Positions 5,496-6,409 of a stretch of 6,409 nt of DNA are shown piece after piece. The position numbers and the translations under genes are program-made. Origin of the DNA: an uncultured Prevotella sp. (GTDB lineage: Bacteria > Bacteroidota > Bacteroidia > Bacteroidales > Bacteroidaceae); the NCBI GenBank assembly GCA_900770845.1, contig CAAGLS010000192.1, positions 1-6,409 on the forward strand. Reading direction: 5' to 3'. The notes beneath the pieces were generated by a model, which searched no databases, was not told the DNA's origin, and saw nothing but the letters and a program-made list of their open reading frames with translations. The number at the start of each line of letters is the position of its first letter. Position 1 is the stretch's first letter.

Positions 5496-5939
5496 TTAAC
5501 CTATCTCAATCTTGCGTTGTGCTTTCTTCTCCTCCTCCTTGGCCAACTTGGGCAGCGTGATGTTCAAGATGCCATCCTCCACCTTGGCGGAAATCTTCTC
5601 CTTGTCGACATCCTCAGGCAGCGTGTAGCTCTGTTCGTAGTTGGAGTAGGAGAACTCGCGGCGGAGATAATGCTCCTTCTTCTCGTCCTTCTTGTTCTCT
5701 TCCTTCTTCTCAAACTTGTTCTCGATCTTCACGTTGAGGTTGCCCTCGTCGTCGATGCTGATCCTGCAGTATTCCTTCTTCAGTCCTGGAGCTGCAATCT
5801 GCATCTCGTATTCGTCCTTGTTCTCTTTCACGTTGACTGCCGGAGCTGTGCTGTTCATTCTCGGCATCCAATCCGTGTTGAAGAAGTCATCGAATGCATT
5901 GCTGAGCCAATTGTTTGAATTTAATACTGGATACAACAT
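5496..5939 (-). CDS. Hsp20 / alpha-crystallin small heat-shock protein, 147 aa
   Basis: An ATP-independent holdase chaperone that binds unfolding proteins in the cytoplasm as a large oligomer. The N-terminal arm (1-32) is aromatic-rich (NNWLSNAFDDFFNTDWMP). The alpha-crystallin domain starts at APAVNVKENKDEYEMQIAAP (32-51) and ends with the signature A-x-x-x-D-G-I-L-x-I-x-x-P (118-130). The C-terminal IEI (144-146) is the I-x-I motif that docks neighbouring dimers. The strand 5-6 loop carries a very charged Lys/Glu stretch (75-89, KFEKKEENKKDEKKE). The length is normal for bacterial Hsp20. ATG 5939 is chosen over a TTG two codons upstream because a perfect AGGAGG (5948-5953) stands 8 bases before it. 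The gene is monocistronic, with a strong terminator and a sigma-54-like promoter match. Confidence 0.97.
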   Translation of the reverse strand: MLYPVLNSNNWLSNAFDDFFNTDWMPRMNSTAPAVNVKENKDEYEMQIAAPGLKKEYCRISIDDEGNLNVKIENKFEKKEENKKDEKKEHYLRREFSYSNYEQSYTLPEDVDKEKISAKVEDGILNITLPKLAKEEEKKAQRKIEIG

Positions 5940-5947
5940 AATCAAAT

Positions 5948-5953
5948 CCTCCT
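5948..5953 (-). promoter_or_regulatory. Strong Shine-Dalgarno sequence of hsp20
   Basis: AGGAGG on the - strand lies 8 bases before ATG 5939 and fixes that start. Such a perfect site is unusual in Bacteroidetes, where most genes, including others in this window, lack one. Confidence 0.85.
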
Positions 5954-6022
5954 ATTTTATTTTTTTGTTCTTTATCGTCTTTTGGTTGCCTTGCCTTTCG
6001 GCTTGGTTTCCAACCCAATACG

Positions 6023-6038
6023 TGCAATTCGCGTGCCA
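6023..6038 (-). promoter_or_regulatory. Candidate sigma-54 (-24/-12) promoter of hsp20
   Basis: The - strand reads TGGCACGCGAATTGCA, matching TGGCAC-N5-TTGCA at every defined base, with GG and GC exactly 10 bp apart. Transcription would start near 6012, giving a leader of about 70 nt that ends in the AGGAGG site. No TAnnTTTG box is found in this upstream region. Repeated GTCAGT and AGTC/GACT motifs upstream (about 6060-6088) could bind an enhancer-binding protein, but that is speculative. Sigma-54 is known in Bacteroides. Confidence 0.6.
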
Positions 6039-6133
6039 CTGCCTCTGAATGTACAGATTGTCAGTCGTGGGGTGACTATCCGTCAGTAAAGTATAAATCC
6101 CTTTAACGATTCCTGCCAATCCCAAATTATCCG

Positions 6134-6263
6134 TTTGCACCCGATGACAGCCTCGAAGAGGCGACCTCTCTTTAACCCCAGGCAAGCGAAGCGCAGCCTG
6201 GGGTGTGACTAAGCGTTAGATAGGAACTCAGCGCCTCGAAGACGCGCGAAGCACAGTGTGCGC
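6134..6263. repeat. Dispersed intergenic repeat, copy 2
   Basis: Same orientation and order as copy 1 at 5265-5393, with a few substitutions and a two-base shorter CT run. The central hairpin here is ACCCCAGGC (6175-6183) / GCCTGGGGT (6196-6204), so one pair has changed on both sides relative to copy 1. GTTTGCACCCG (6133-6143) also matches the left-end array (73-83). This copy continues directly into the 33-bp tandem array. Confidence 0.9.
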
Positions 6264-6377
6264 ATACCCACATCCCCCGCGAAGCACAGTGTGCGCATAC
6301 CCACATCCCCCGCGAAGCACAGTGTGCGCATACCCACATCCCCCGCGAAGCACAAAGTACGCATACCCTTATCTCTC
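6246..6377. repeat. 33-bp tandem array, four units
   Basis: Units begin at 6246, 6279, 6312 and 6345 with GCGAAGCACA. The first three are identical or nearly so (AGTGTGCGCATACCCACATC follows), and the fourth is degenerate (AAAGTACGCATACCCTTATC). Each good unit can form a small GCAC-AGT-GTGC hairpin. The array begins inside the end of dispersed repeat copy 2. The 33-bp period keeps an 11-residue open frame on the - strand, which is an artefact of the period. Confidence 0.92.
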
Positions 6378-6381
6378 GCAA

Positions 6382-6409
6382 AGATCGGAAGAGCGTCGTG
6401 TAGGGAAAG
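6382..6409. other. Illumina TruSeq adapter read-through (artefact)
   Basis: The last 28 bases begin AGATCGGAAGAGCGTCGTGT and continue through TAGGGAAAG, which is the standard Illumina TruSeq universal adapter in reverse orientation. It is not genomic. The last genomic base is about 6381; the exact junction is blurred because the repeat itself continues with A and G. Confidence 0.98.

Noticed and set aside
6172..6381. Cys-rich 11-residue repeat protein on the - strand
   Set aside because: The regular peptide is only a consequence of the 33-bp period. It runs through the dispersed repeat hairpin, has no promoter or ribosome site, and its N-terminus abuts adapter sequence.

Overview
This 6.4 kb window looks like a short contig from a member of the Bacteroidales, most likely a Prevotella-like gut or oral species. 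Four things point there: promoters of the Bacteroidetes type (TAnnTTTG boxes, in one case with an upstream TTTG at standard spacing), a lipoprotein with an acidic stretch right after the lipobox cysteine, a DUF3737 plus PatB-type aminotransferase gene pair, and a high density of palindromic intergenic repeats. The genus is an inference. The last 28 bases (6382-6409) are Illumina adapter, not biology, and the contig begins and ends inside tandem repeats, which probably explains why the assembly stopped there.

Left part, + strand. An array of about 80-bp tandem repeats (1-296) runs to within 15 bp of a 183-residue protein of unknown function (312-863), which ends in an intrinsic terminator. A Bacteroidetes-type promoter (950-980) and a leader of about 150 nt lead to a small secreted lysozyme-fold/SLT-like protein (1140-1580) with its own terminator. 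A second promoter-like box precedes a two-gene operon: a DUF3737 predicted right-handed beta-helix protein (1902-2750) overlapping by 4 bp a PLP-dependent MalY/PatB C-S lyase (2747-3961).

Centre. A 15-bp hairpin separates the operon from a convergent lipoprotein gene (4030-4518, - strand), which has a clear promoter at 4662-4693 and a GC-rich leader.

Right part. About 980 bp without a gene (4519-5495) hold a long ATTCG-rich imperfect palindrome (4779-4845), an element of 59-bp repeats bounded by inverted termini (4891-5066), fragments related to the left-end array (5211-5275), and the first copy of a roughly 130-bp dispersed repeat. An Hsp20 small heat-shock gene (5496-5939, - strand) follows, with a strong terminator, a perfect Shine-Dalgarno sequence and an excellent sigma-54 (-24/-12) promoter match. 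Upstream of it lies the second copy of the dispersed repeat, whose end has expanded into a 33-bp tandem array.

The genes do not form one pathway. The only clear functional unit is the DUF3737-PatB operon. The most interesting signals are the candidate sigma-54 control of hsp20, the unexplained DUF3737-PatB coupling, and a set of hairpin-forming repeats, some showing compensatory base changes, that share short modules across the window.
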